A stretch of 64,000 nt of DNA from Arthrobacter sp. MN05-02 (lineage in GTDB: Bacteria; Actinomycetota; Actinomycetes; Actinomycetales; Micrococcaceae). The translations under genes and the position numbers were made by a program. This document shows, one piece after another, positions 16,657 through 25,266 of the stretch (its first letter is position 1; every line of letters starts with the position of its first letter). Below the pieces are notes generated by a model, which worked only from the letters and a program-made list of their open reading frames with translations, was not told the origin of the DNA and did not search any database. The DNA is taken from the NCBI GenBank assembly GCA_004001285.1, contig AP018697.1, positions 248,001 through 312,000 on the forward strand, read 5' to 3'.

Positions 16657-17331
16657 TCAGCGGTGCTGTCCGGGCCTGACAAGTCCGTGCTGGTAGGCGA
16701 AGACCACCAGTTGGGCCCGGTCACGGGCTCCGGTCTTCATCATTGCCCGGTGAAGATGCGTCTTTGCGGTAGCAGGGCTGATGTACAGTTCCTCGGCGAT
16801 GTCGATGTTGGACAGTCCGCTGCCGACAAGGGCGGTGATTTCGAGTTCCCTCGGCGTGAGGTCAGCTACGCCGGCAAGGAACGAGGATGGCTCCTGGTGT
16901 GGTCTGGCCAGGAATTGTTTGATCAGCGCCGCTGTCGCGTGAGGTGAGAGGAGCGATTCTCCTGCCGCTATGGTGTGGATGGCGTTGATGAGCTCTGCCG
17001 GTTCGACGCCTTTGCCCAGGAAACCGCTGGCTCCCGCTCGGAGGGCGTCCATCACCAGTTCGTCCGTTTCGAACGTGGTCAGGACCAGGATCTTCACTCC
17101 GGCCATGTCCTCGTTCGCGGTGATGCGGCGTGTGGCTTCAATACCGTCGAGGATGGGCATCCGGATATCCATGAGGACGATGTCCGCCCTCTGGGTGCGG
17201 GCTAGTTCAACGGCTTCCTCGCCGTTCGATGCTTCGCCGACAACCTCGATGTCCGGCACCGCGTCCAGCAGCAATCTGAAGGTGCCGCGCAGGAGCGCCT
17301 GGTCATCGGCGAGGATAAGGCGGATGGTCAT
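16657..17331 (-). CDS. NarL/FixJ-family response regulator
   Basis: A 224-aa two-component regulator. The receiver domain starts IRLILADDQALLRGTFRLLL with the acidic pocket DD, phosphorylation site Asp55 (IVLMDIRMPI), then VLTTFETDELVMDALRAGAS with a conserved Thr and GFLGKGVEP with Lys. The C-terminal LuxR helix-turn-helix is LTPRELEITALVGSGLSN followed by ATAKTHLHRAMMKTG. It lies 20 bases downstream of the GtrA-kinase gene on the same strand, so that protein is the likely partner. The MMPL exporter on the same strand is the natural candidate target. Confidence 0.92.
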   Translation of the reverse strand: MTIRLILADDQALLRGTFRLLLDAVPDIEVVGEASNGEEAVELARTQRADIVLMDIRMPILDGIEATRRITANEDMAGVKILVLTTFETDELVMDALRAGASGFLGKGVEPAELINAIHTIAAGESLLSPHATAALIKQFLARPHQEPSSFLAGVADLTPRELEITALVGSGLSNIDIAEELYISPATAKTHLHRAMMKTGARDRAQLVVFAYQHGLVRPGQHR

Positions 17332-17351
17332 GATGGTCCTTCGTGTGATGT

Positions 17352-19178
17352 CTACGTTGTAGGGATGCTGGCGTGGACCCTGTACCCACCGTTGATGAGC
17401 GCACCGGCCTCGAAAGTACCTCCGGCGGTGAGGGCGCGCTCACGCATCCCGATCAGCCCATGGCCCGTACCCAGGGGCCGGTGGGGCCGCTGATGGTCAC
17501 GAATCGTCGTCGGTGGAGGGTCATTGGTGATGGTGATGTCCAGTGCGCTCTGCTGCCATCGTAGATCCACCCTGATCGGCGCCCCAGGAGCGTGTTTCGC
17601 GGCATTCGTCAGGGACTCCTGGATGATGCGGTAGGCACCGAGATCATTGATCTGTGGCATGCGCACTGGGGTCCCGTACTGGCTGTCATGCACGAAGTTC
17701 CCGGCGCTACGAAAGGAATCGAGCATCTCTGATAGGTGCTCGAGAGTATGGGTAGGCGCCAGAGCGCTGCGTGTCGCCCCTTCCGCCCCTTCCATCCCTT
17801 CTACGCCGTTGTCCTCGTCCTGAACCGTGCCCGGTCCTGCCGGCCTCACCTCGCCCTCACCGATGGGCTCACCGGGAGTTTCGGGTTCCTCACGCAGCAG
17901 GCCGACCGTGGCGCGTAGGTCATCGATGGCCCTGCGCGTGTGGTTCGTGATGTTCCCCAGCGCTGCCTCGGCCGCTGCAGGATCGGTGGGCAGGAGGAAC
18001 TTGGCCACACCCGCCTGGGCGTTGACGAGGGTGAGGTTATGGGCGAGGACGTCGTGCAGTTCCCGGGCGATGCGCATCCGCTCAGCCAGAACCTGGGCAC
18101 GGACATGCTCATCCTGGGCTATCCGCCGCCTGATGGTGCTTGTCCGACGGTGCCTGACTGTCGTCCCGATTGCCGTCGCAATGACGACGAGGTTCCCCAT
18201 GATCAGTGTGGTTGCCAGCAGGTTCGCCGGGTAGAGGACGAAGGCGACGCCGCCGGACAGGGTGAGAGCCGACGCCAGACCGGCCAACCAGGCGGTGAAC
18301 GGTTCCTTGTGAAGCGCGACGTTGTACATCGCCGCCATGGTGGCGACCGGAACCGGCTGGAACGCGGCCACACTGGTGGTCGATACGGCCTCCGCGGATG
18401 CTGCCGCGTCGGGGCCGAGGACGGGCAGGAGAATCAGATGCAGGACCTCGACCGCGACCACGATGATGAGCACCGGGATCGGCCATCGCGTCCTGACGAA
18501 CAAGGGAAGATAGGAGGCGACCGCGAGAACCACGAGCCCGGGTTCGGGGGCCGTCGTGTACCCCGACTGACCCCACAGCCCCCCGATCATGATTGCCAGG
18601 ACGACGACCAGGAAAACCGCCTCCTGCCAGAACGGGCCCCGGACCTCAGGAGCCGGCGCTGTATCCGGTCGCCGGACGGCCATCATGAGTTTCATGCGTG
18701 TACTCGATCGACGGTGGGAAAGTGGTGAAAGGCTGCAGGCGGTGCAGGCGGTGCAGGCAGTGCAGGCGGGATAGGTGTGGGGTGGCTGGAACACAACATA
18801 TCGGTAGGAGAAGTAGCGGAAGACGTTGCCCAGGAGAACACCGATGACACTGCCCGCTATATTGTCCGCCACCACGCTGGTGAAGCCGAGCAGGTAGTGC
18901 GAGACATACAGGCATCCGGCAGCGATGCCCAGGCCCACCAGATTCGTCAGGGCGAACAGCAGTATCTCGTGGAACGAGGTCCGGCCGCCGAGCTCCTTGA
19001 AGGTGAAGTAGCGGCTGCCGGCCCACGAAACAACAGTTGCCAGCGCGACGGAGAGGATCTTCGCGGTCATCAGGCCGGTACCCAACCCGTAGGCGATCAG
19101 ATTGAACGCACCGAGATCGACGACGAAAGCCACGGTGCCCACGATCGTGAAGGACCCCAGCCGTTGGACGATGTTCAT
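17352..19178 (-). CDS. GtrA domain fused to a sensor histidine kinase
   Basis: One 608-codon frame joins two usually separate proteins. Residues 1-132 are a complete four-span GtrA domain (QRLGSFTIVGTVAFVVDLGA to RYFSYRYVVF). Residues 138-149 are (Ala-Cys-Thr)x3-Ala-Cys-Ser, encoded by a 9-bp tandem repeat. From about residue 162 there is a HisKA_3 kinase: membrane spans at roughly 185-340, phospho-acceptor His375 in ARELHDVLAHN, N-box QESLTNAAKHA (520-530) and G-box GHGLIGMRER (572-581). A kinase-only start at ATG 18695 lacks a ribosome binding site. GtrA proteins move polyprenyl-linked sugars, so lipid-linked glycan sensing is possible. ATG 19178 follows AGGAAG. Confidence 0.85.
   Translation of the reverse strand: MNIVQRLGSFTIVGTVAFVVDLGAFNLIAYGLGTGLMTAKILSVALATVVSWAGSRYFTFKELGGRTSFHEILLFALTNLVGLGIAAGCLYVSHYLLGFTSVVADNIAGSVIGVLLGNVFRYFSYRYVVFQPPHTYPACTACTACTACSLSPLSHRRSSTRMKLMMAVRRPDTAPAPEVRGPFWQEAVFLVVVLAIMIGGLWGQSGYTTAPEPGLVVLAVASYLPLFVRTRWPIPVLIIVVAVEVLHLILLPVLGPDAAASAEAVSTTSVAAFQPVPVATMAAMYNVALHKEPFTAWLAGLASALTLSGGVAFVLYPANLLATTLIMGNLVVIATAIGTTVRHRRTSTIRRRIAQDEHVRAQVLAERMRIARELHDVLAHNLTLVNAQAGVAKFLLPTDPAAAEAALGNITNHTRRAIDDLRATVGLLREEPETPGEPIGEGEVRPAGPGTVQDEDNGVEGMEGAEGATRSALAPTHTLEHLSEMLDSFRSAGNFVHDSQYGTPVRMPQINDLGAYRIIQESLTNAAKHAPGAPIRVDLRWQQSALDITITNDPPPTTIRDHQRPHRPLGTGHGLIGMRERALTAGGTFEAGALINGGYRVHASIPTT
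18734..18769. repeat. 9-bp tandem repeat at the GtrA-kinase junction
   Basis: Four copies of a 9-base unit (consensus TGCAGGCGG, one copy TGCAGGCAG) encode the Ala-Cys-Thr linker between the two domains. Copy-number change keeps the frame, so linker length could vary between strains. Confidence 0.85.
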
Positions 19179-19426
19179 CGCAGACTTCCTTGTTTCTGGT
19201 TCCGGTTCTTTAGGCACACGGCGACTGGATACACACCAGCGCAGGTTCCCCTGTTGTCTTCCATGCTGTCCAATGACGGCGATCAGGGCGTCCACCGCCG
19301 GAATCGACTTGTCCTACACCAGATGACGTACAGGGTTCTTGCGCCCACTCCGCGGCCCTACCAAACGCATCGTCCAGCCTCCTCGGAGCGGGAAAGCAGT
19401 ATGACCACAACAGTCAGGGCCCAAGG

Positions 19427-19463
19427 CCTGTGGGCCTTCCCGAGATACGGGAAGGCCCACAGG
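19427..19463. terminator. Terminator after the MMPL exporter gene
   Basis: CCTGTGGGCCTTCCCG and its exact complement flank a 5-base loop (AGATA), a perfect 16-bp stem 20 bases after the exporter stop at 19484. It separates that gene from the GtrA-kinase gene downstream on the same strand. Confidence 0.8.
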
Positions 19464-19483
19464 ACACTGCGGCTAAAGGCGTG

Positions 19484-21718
19484 TCAGACGGTCGTGAGCT
19501 GATCAGTCTCACTGCGTTCTACCCGGTCGTTGTCGTCCTCGTTCTCCTTGTTCTCGAGGGCGTGGCCTTCGATGTCGATGTTGGGGATGATGCGGTCCAT
19601 CCACTTCGGCATCCACCACGCTGCGTTCCCGAGGAGGGAGAGCATCGCGGGCATGAGGATCAGGCGGACGATGAAGACATCGGCGATGACGCCGACGACC
19701 AGGCCGAAGGCGATGGACGCGGCGATGGCCATGGTGCTGGAGGCGAAACCGGCGAACACGACGGCCATGATGGTGCCGGCCGCGACGAGGACCGGGGCGG
19801 AGCGTGTGAAGCCCTCGACGATGGCCTTTTTGGGGTCCATGCCCTTGCCTCGCATTTCCTGGATGCGGGAGACCAGGAACACCTGGTAGTCCATGGCCAG
19901 GCCGAACAGGACTCCGACGAGCAGGATCGGCAGCAGGCTCAGCATTGGGTCCCCCTGAGGTGCGGGGATGATCGCATCCAGCCAGCCCCACTGGAAGACC
20001 GCGACGCTGCCGCCGAACGACGCGGCCACGGAGAGCAGGAAGCCCAGAGTAGCGACGATCGGGATGAGGATGGAGCGGAACATGATGGTCAGCAGGACCA
20101 GGGACAGCAGGACGATGACCACCAGGTACTGGATGAGCGCTGTGTTCATCTGGGCGTCCTCGTCGATGTAAATGACCGCTTCGCCGGTGACGTCGAGGTT
20201 GACCCCGGAGACGGCTGTGTCGTTGCGGATGGTGTTGACGAGGTCCTTGGTCTGCTCATCAATGGGGCTGCCTTCGGGGATGACGGTCAGCAGGGCGGCG
20301 TCACCGGTCGCGTTGATCTGGCCGGGGATGACCTGCTGGACACCTGCCAGGGTGCTGAGGTCCTCCTCTATGGCGGGGAGCTGGGATTCGATGCCGGCGC
20401 CCTCGGCGAAGACGATCAGGGGGCTCTGGGCGCCACCGAACTCGTCGAGGACCAGGTTGTAGGCGGTGCGTTCGGTGGACTCAGGGTCGGCGCCCCCGGG
20501 AATGTTGTACGCGGTCTTCAGGTCTAGGACCGGTGCTGCGACGACGACCAGGACCAGGACACCGCCGAGGATCGCGAGGATGGGGCGCCTCACGACCGTT
20601 TTGGCCCAGCTGTTGAGGAAGCCCTTGCGCGGTGTCGTTGGGTGAGCGGTGATGGTGCCCTCGGGGAGGTTGCGTTCGGCTCGGGGCAGGGCGCGCCGGC
20701 CCATGGTGCGCATGAAGACCGGCAGCAGCGTCAGGGACATCAGGACGGCGATGAGGACCGCGAACGCCGCGGCCAAGCCCATTTCGGTGATCGCGGTGAT
20801 GTTCACGATGCTCAGCCCGACCAGGGCGATCAGGACAGTCAGGCCGGCGAAGACGACCGCGGTGCCGGCGGTGCCGGTGGCACGGGCGATAGCGTCGATC
20901 GTGGTCCTGCCCTCGCGCAGTTCGGTGCGGAAGCGGGAGAGGATGAACAGGCTGTAGTCGATACCGACCGCCAGGCCCAGCATGGAAGCCAGGATGATGA
21001 CGTTCCCGCCGACCGGGACGATCGTGCCGAATGCCAGGACGCCAAGGACTCCGACGCCGGTGCCGATCGCTGCGATGAAAAGGTTCGAGCCGGCCGCGCG
21101 CAGCGACCCGAAGGTCAGCAGCAGGACCACGAACGCCACCAGGACACCGACGACCTCACCCGGACCCGAATGCGGTGCCGCGGTATCCAGGAGATTTCCA
21201 CCGAGCTCGACCCGCAGGTTCTCGGGTGCGTCATCGCGCAGCGCCAGGGCCGCGTCGTACTTCTCCGTCTTATCCGCTGTGTCACCGAGCTCGGCGTAGC
21301 TCAGCGTGGCAACTGCTAGACTCTGACTCGCCGAGACGTAGGGGGCTGCAGGGTCCAGCGGGTTCGACACCGCAGACACCCCTGGCAGTTCCGCTGCCCG
21401 GGTGAGCATGTCCGTGATCGCCGCAGCCGTCACCGGGTCGGTGACAGTGCGTCCTTCTGGTGCTTCAAAGACCAGCTGCAGAGTATCGGCGGCTTCAGTC
21501 TGCCCCGCCACCTTCGGGAATTCCTCGTTCACCCTTTCCAGGGTGCGGGAAGCTTCAGTCTGAGACACCGACTGCTCAGCTGCCTCGGTGTCCTTCGGGT
21601 TGATGATGCCAGCGGCCATGACGCCGGAGAACGTGATGAAGATCAGGGCCCACACACCAACCACTATCAGCCGGTGCCGGGCACTGAAGCGCCCTAGGCG
21701 GGAGAGAAAAATAGACAT
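19484..21718 (-). CDS. MMPL family (RND-type) transporter
   Basis: A 744-aa exporter of the MMPL family. It starts MSIFLSRLGRFSARHRLIVV and has a first span, a periplasmic domain (about 40-180), six membrane spans including LAFGTIVPVGGNVIILASML and GLAVGIDYSLFILSRFR with the conserved Asp-Tyr proton-relay pair, and the repeated second half with FGLAMDYQVFLVSRIQEMR. The C-terminus is a short charged tail. Such proteins export lipids, drugs or siderophores using the proton gradient. It lies upstream of the kinase/response-regulator pair, which may control it. The gap to the TetR gene at 22300 shows no promoter I can assign. Confidence 0.92.
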   Translation of the reverse strand: MSIFLSRLGRFSARHRLIVVGVWALIFITFSGVMAAGIINPKDTEAAEQSVSQTEASRTLERVNEEFPKVAGQTEAADTLQLVFEAPEGRTVTDPVTAAAITDMLTRAAELPGVSAVSNPLDPAAPYVSASQSLAVATLSYAELGDTADKTEKYDAALALRDDAPENLRVELGGNLLDTAAPHSGPGEVVGVLVAFVVLLLTFGSLRAAGSNLFIAAIGTGVGVLGVLAFGTIVPVGGNVIILASMLGLAVGIDYSLFILSRFRTELREGRTTIDAIARATGTAGTAVVFAGLTVLIALVGLSIVNITAITEMGLAAAFAVLIAVLMSLTLLPVFMRTMGRRALPRAERNLPEGTITAHPTTPRKGFLNSWAKTVVRRPILAILGGVLVLVVVAAPVLDLKTAYNIPGGADPESTERTAYNLVLDEFGGAQSPLIVFAEGAGIESQLPAIEEDLSTLAGVQQVIPGQINATGDAALLTVIPEGSPIDEQTKDLVNTIRNDTAVSGVNLDVTGEAVIYIDEDAQMNTALIQYLVVIVLLSLVLLTIMFRSILIPIVATLGFLLSVAASFGGSVAVFQWGWLDAIIPAPQGDPMLSLLPILLVGVLFGLAMDYQVFLVSRIQEMRGKGMDPKKAIVEGFTRSAPVLVAAGTIMAVVFAGFASSTMAIAASIAFGLVVGVIADVFIVRLILMPAMLSLLGNAAWWMPKWMDRIIPNIDIEGHALENKENEDDNDRVERSETDQLTTV

Positions 21719-22299
21719 CGGAAGGACCTTTCAAGGACGGGAAGAACGACACATCCAGTCTTTCCAGGCCCGGTCTCCAGCGAATCCGCCAACTGACGCG
21801 ACCTCACCTACACCAAACGCAGTACAACCCCATCCCGCGTACGACAAAGCCCAGACCCAGACCTCGGGAGGCAGTAGGTCATCCACTCATGGACGGATCC
21901 ACTCTCCATGTGAATGACCGACCACTGGAAAAAGCGAGCCACGTGGGGTGCGAAGTATCGCAGCGGCATCAGTGAGCTGAGCCGGGTCTTGCTGCTCGTC
22001 CGAAGGTGTTGCGTTGGGGTACACCCGAATGCCACAGCGCACAGGGGCTCAGATCGTGTGAGTTTTCGTCAACATGGCGGGCTCTTTAACGGAAGCTTGG
22101 CGGGTTGAGCCGATCTAGTAGCGTCCCACAGGGGATCCTTCAGTGTGCATTGATGGAGCTTGTGCGTGCGTCGATCAGAGCCTTACCGCAGTGTCATCCG
22201 GTGGTTTGTCCGGTGGGGGGTCAGTCCCTACTGCGGTCGCAGTTCCACATGGTCACGGAGGGTTTCACCCTTAGTGTGCGTCATCAAGGATGAAGTTCA
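21719..22299. other. Gene-free stretch between exporter and TetR genes
   Basis: I see no supportable gene in these 581 bases. Short frames on both strands have no family pattern. GGCTC (22080-22084) and GAGCC (22107-22111) flank a 22-base AT-richer block that faintly recalls an insertion-sequence end, but no transposase fragment accompanies it. The region probably holds the promoter of the exporter gene. Confidence 0.4.
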
Positions 22300-22920
22300 T
22301 CATTCCGCCGGGGGCTTCTCTTGTGAACGCGTGCGATCGGGCCGGCGGTAGCCACCTTCCATAATTCTGCGGAGTGCGGTGAGCGAGGCCTCATCGTCGA
22401 CTCCCGTTCCTTTGATCCATGCCACGGAGTTCGCAGCCAGGAACAAGTCATACCCCTTGACCCACGATTGAACACTGCCGTGGCGCTGAGCGGCGTCGAG
22501 GTACTGCTCGGTCGTACTGATCAGTTCCGCGCAGGGGAGGGTGAGTGGGTTCTCCGGTTCGCGCTCCCGAGCAGCGCGCATGAGCGGCTCGGGGAGTCCG
22601 CTGTAGGCCCCGAAGTAGTCCTCCAGCGCTCTGAGCCATTGCTGGAGGGCCTCGTCGGGGTCAGCCAGTTGAGCGATCTGTGTCTGGCGTGTGATGAGTT
22701 CCTCCGATCGTGATTGCAGTACCCCCGCCAGCAGGGCCTCCCGAGTGGGAAAGTGCCGGTACAGAGTCGCCGGTCCCACTCCTGCCTCTTTCGCCACTGC
22801 CTCGAGTGATGTTCCCACCCCGGAAGCCAGGAAGTGGCGCTGGGCTGTATCGAGGATGCTGGCCCGGTTCCGCACCACGTCTGCCCGCGGCTTTCGTTCG
22901 CCGGTCTCGATGCTACTCAC
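22300..22920 (-). CDS. TetR family transcriptional regulator
   Basis: A 206-aa regulator with the TetR DNA-binding domain near residues 15-62: RASILDTAQRHFLASGVG, TSLEAVAKEAGVGPATLYRH and FPTREALLAGVLQSR. The ligand-binding half continues to residue 200 and ends in a charged tail. It diverges from the flavin-reductase and two-monooxygenase genes, 128 bases apart, and two 17-bp operator-like copies lie between, one over the promoter. Inference: it represses that operon and probably itself until a substrate of the monooxygenases binds. ATG 22920 is preceded by AGGAGGAAC. Confidence 0.9.
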   Translation of the reverse strand: MSSIETGERKPRADVVRNRASILDTAQRHFLASGVGTSLEAVAKEAGVGPATLYRHFPTREALLAGVLQSRSEELITRQTQIAQLADPDEALQQWLRALEDYFGAYSGLPEPLMRAAREREPENPLTLPCAELISTTEQYLDAAQRHGSVQSWVKGYDLFLAANSVAWIKGTGVDDEASLTALRRIMEGGYRRPDRTRSQEKPPAE

Positions 22921-22955
22921 GTGTTCCTCCTCCTACTCCTCGGGTGCAGATGTCT

Positions 22956-22985
22956 TTGACAATACGGAGGCTGACTCCATATTGT
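22956..22985 (+). promoter_or_regulatory. Promoter of the flavin reductase operon
   Basis: TTGACA (22956-22961) and TATTGT (22980-22985) are spaced by 18 bases. The spacer is almost filled by operator copy 1 (22964-22980), a layout in which a bound TetR would exclude RNA polymerase. The start codon at 23049 lies 63 bases after the -10. Confidence 0.65.
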
Positions 22986-23012
22986 GGGTGACAAGACGGA
23001 TGCTCCATCCGT
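22964..23012. promoter_or_regulatory. Two tandem 17-bp operator-like copies
   Basis: Copy 1 is ACGGAGGCTGACTCCAT (22964-22980) and copy 2 is ACGGATGCTCCATCCGT (22996-23012). They share ACGGA-N-GCT and TCC-N-T, each is an inverted repeat (copy 2 perfect 7+3+7), and their starts are 32 bp apart, about three helical turns. This is typical of a TetR dimer-pair site. Confidence 0.6.
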
Positions 23013-23048
23013 TTCACTCTATGTCATTTGAAGGGCGCCTGATGCAGC

Positions 23049-23633
23049 ATGCTGAACCGCGAGCCCGGGCTGTATAGCCCGGCACATGTACAGCCCGAAC
23101 CAGTCGGTGACCTGCTTCTCGGCGCGGAGGCGGAGGAACAGGTCATCGATGCTCGAGCTTTTCGGGACACCCTTGGTCACTACGCCTCCGGCATCACCGT
23201 GATCACGGGCATCGACGGGCAAGGGCCGATCGGTTTCACCTGTCAGTCCTTCTACAGTGTGTCGACCACGCCTCCACTGATCTCGTTCAGTGTCATGAAG
23301 ACCTCAACCACTTATCCCCGTATTCAGCGGGCGGGAGCTTTCGCGGTCAACGTCCTGGCTCATGATCAGCAGAACGTCTCGAACCAGTTCGCGAAGTCGG
23401 GAACCGACAAGTGGGCGGGCATCGGATGGAGCAGGACAGCGGCGGGCACCCCGGTCCTGGACAACTCGGTGATGTGGCTCGACTGTGAGATCTGGGCCGA
23501 GCACGACGCCGGTGACCACCTCATCGTCCTGGGCAGGGTCAAGGAGATGAGCCCTGTCGACCAGCGCCCGAACGATCCGCTCCTGTACTACAAAGGCCAG
23601 TATCGCCGCCTGAACCCGGACAGGGCTGCCTGA
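23049..23633 (+). CDS. Flavin reductase-like protein
   Basis: A 194-aa flavin reductase domain protein: FRDTLGHYASGITVITGIDG, PIGFTCQSFYSVSTTPPLIS, then AFAVNVLAHDQQNVSNQFA, WLDCEIWAEHDAGDHLIVLG and the end PLLYYKGQYRR. Such enzymes make FMNH2 with NAD(P)H for a partner monooxygenase. Two NtaA/DmoA-type monooxygenases follow on the same strand, so it is probably their flavin supplier. ATG 23049 is the only good in-frame start but lacks a close ribosome binding site; GAAGGG is about 15 bases upstream. The first ~34 residues do not resemble the family, so the start may be later. Confidence 0.85.
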   Translation: MLNREPGLYSPAHVQPEPVGDLLLGAEAEEQVIDARAFRDTLGHYASGITVITGIDGQGPIGFTCQSFYSVSTTPPLISFSVMKTSTTYPRIQRAGAFAVNVLAHDQQNVSNQFAKSGTDKWAGIGWSRTAAGTPVLDNSVMWLDCEIWAEHDAGDHLIVLGRVKEMSPVDQRPNDPLLYYKGQYRRLNPDRAA

Positions 23634-23802
23634 ACCACCACACAGCGTTACCCAGCAGTGTTGCCGGGCAGCGTGCCGGTCCTACGCGACCGCTGCGTGT
23701 TCAACGACGCCTACGGGGGAAGGCCCTCCGCAAGCCTTTGGAACTACCCCCGCATGACGACCTGAATCCATCCTTTGAAGCACAACAGCAGGAGCAAATC
23801 CG

Positions 23803-25143
23803 TTGACAGACAAACACATGATCCTCGGCATGGCGCTGACCGACGGATACGGAGTCGTGAAGCACGCATGGCGCGCCCCGCACGTCGATCCCGGGAACTT
23901 CGCGAATATCGAGGCGAACATCCGCTACGCACAGTCGGCCGAGCGCGGCAGGTTCGCTTTCCTTTTCGCCCTGGATTTTCCGGCAGTACGCGCGGACGTC
24001 GACCACACGTACATCGGTAACATCATGGAGCCAATGATGGGGCTGGCAGCCATCTCACAGGCCACCTCCCACATCGGCCTCGTGGCGACAGGTTCCACCA
24101 CGTTTCAGGAACCGTTCAATCACGCCCGCCAGTTCAAGGCGCTGGACGTGATGAGTCACGGCCGCGCGGGCTGGAATGCCGTCACCACGAGCGACCCGAT
24201 GGCCGCGGCGAACTACGGCAAACCCGTCGCCGGTCGCGCCGAACGCTACCAGCGTGCCCACGAATCCATCCAGATCGTGGAAGCACTGTGGGGTAGCTGG
24301 GAGAAGGACGCGTGGATCAAGGATCAGCAGGCCGGCCGCTTCATTGATTCATCGAAGCTACAGCCGATCAACCTGCACGGTCAGCACGTCGGGTCCCGGG
24401 GCCCACTGGGCATTCCGCCCTCGGAACAGGGACAGCCCGTCATCTTCTCCTCCGGCGGTCCGAGTCCTCACCTGCTCTCGATCGCCGGGCGCCACGCCAG
24501 TGTCTTCATCGCCGAAGTGTGGTCGATCGAGCAAGCCCGAGCCCAGCGCGAGCTCGTTCGCCGCGCAGCCCAGGACGCAGGCCGTGACCCGGACGATATC
24601 AAGTACTTCGCCGGTCTGATGACGACAATCGCCCCCAGCGTGCGCGAAGGCCTGGACCGCCGGATCACCTACGTCGGAGAGACGCTCGAGACGCAACTGC
24701 CTCACCTCGCGAGTCTTCTCGGGATCCCCTTGGACCGGAACCATCTCGACCGGCCTCTTACCCCCGGGCAGCTCTCGGCAGCCCGCCCATCACCGATGGA
24801 CCCACGCTCCGAACTCGCCCTGAAGATCGCGCAGCAGGGATGGAGCCTCCGCGACGTCCTCGCCAATGGCGCCATCGACTACCACCCCGTCACGGTAGGA
24901 CCACCGAGCGTGCACGCTGATCACCTGCAGGAGTGGTTCGAAGCAGGGGCCGTCGACGGCTTCTGGCTGATGCCGGACATCTATGAGGACGGCCTCGACG
25001 CCTTCGTCGATGACGTGGTGCCACTGCTGGTAGAACGCGGGATCTACCCGGCCGAGTACGCGGGCAAGACGCTGCGCGAAAACCTCGGCGTGCCCGAGCA
25101 GTACGGCCCGGACCCTCGGGTCGTAGCCAGCACACAGGACTGA
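23803..25143 (+). CDS. NtaA/DmoA-family FMN-dependent monooxygenase
   Basis: A 446-aa luciferase-like monooxygenase of the NtaA/SnaA/DmoA group. Signs are MILGMALTDGYGVVKHAWRA, VATGSTTFQEPFNHARQFKA, SHGRAGWNAVTTSDPMAAAN, QPVIFSSGGPSPHLLSIAGR and a late VTVGPPSVHADHLQEWFE. The subfamily adds oxygen to organosulfur, nitrogen-chelate or aromatic compounds using FMNH2 from a separate reductase. The start is TTG 23803, 6 bases after CAGGAG. A similar gene follows 123 bases downstream. The SHGRAGWNAVT motif and QP-I/V-F-S-G motif show FMNH2 binding; the substrate is unknown. Confidence 0.9.
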   Translation: MTDKHMILGMALTDGYGVVKHAWRAPHVDPGNFANIEANIRYAQSAERGRFAFLFALDFPAVRADVDHTYIGNIMEPMMGLAAISQATSHIGLVATGSTTFQEPFNHARQFKALDVMSHGRAGWNAVTTSDPMAAANYGKPVAGRAERYQRAHESIQIVEALWGSWEKDAWIKDQQAGRFIDSSKLQPINLHGQHVGSRGPLGIPPSEQGQPVIFSSGGPSPHLLSIAGRHASVFIAEVWSIEQARAQRELVRRAAQDAGRDPDDIKYFAGLMTTIAPSVREGLDRRITYVGETLETQLPHLASLLGIPLDRNHLDRPLTPGQLSAARPSPMDPRSELALKIAQQGWSLRDVLANGAIDYHPVTVGPPSVHADHLQEWFEAGAVDGFWLMPDIYEDGLDAFVDDVVPLLVERGIYPAEYAGKTLRENLGVPEQYGPDPRVVASTQD

Positions 25144-25266
25144 GTTCGGCGGTCCGCATAATCCAGTTCCGCCACCCCGACGTGCATCAGGGTCGCGACC
25201 TCATCCAGCATTTTTCCACGTGACCCTGCCCGCACGGACAGGTCCGATGACGACAGAAGGACTTCC

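Noticed and set aside
22080..22111. Possible insertion-sequence end with GGCTC/GAGCC repeats
   Set aside because: No second end, target duplication or transposase fragment is seen within reach.
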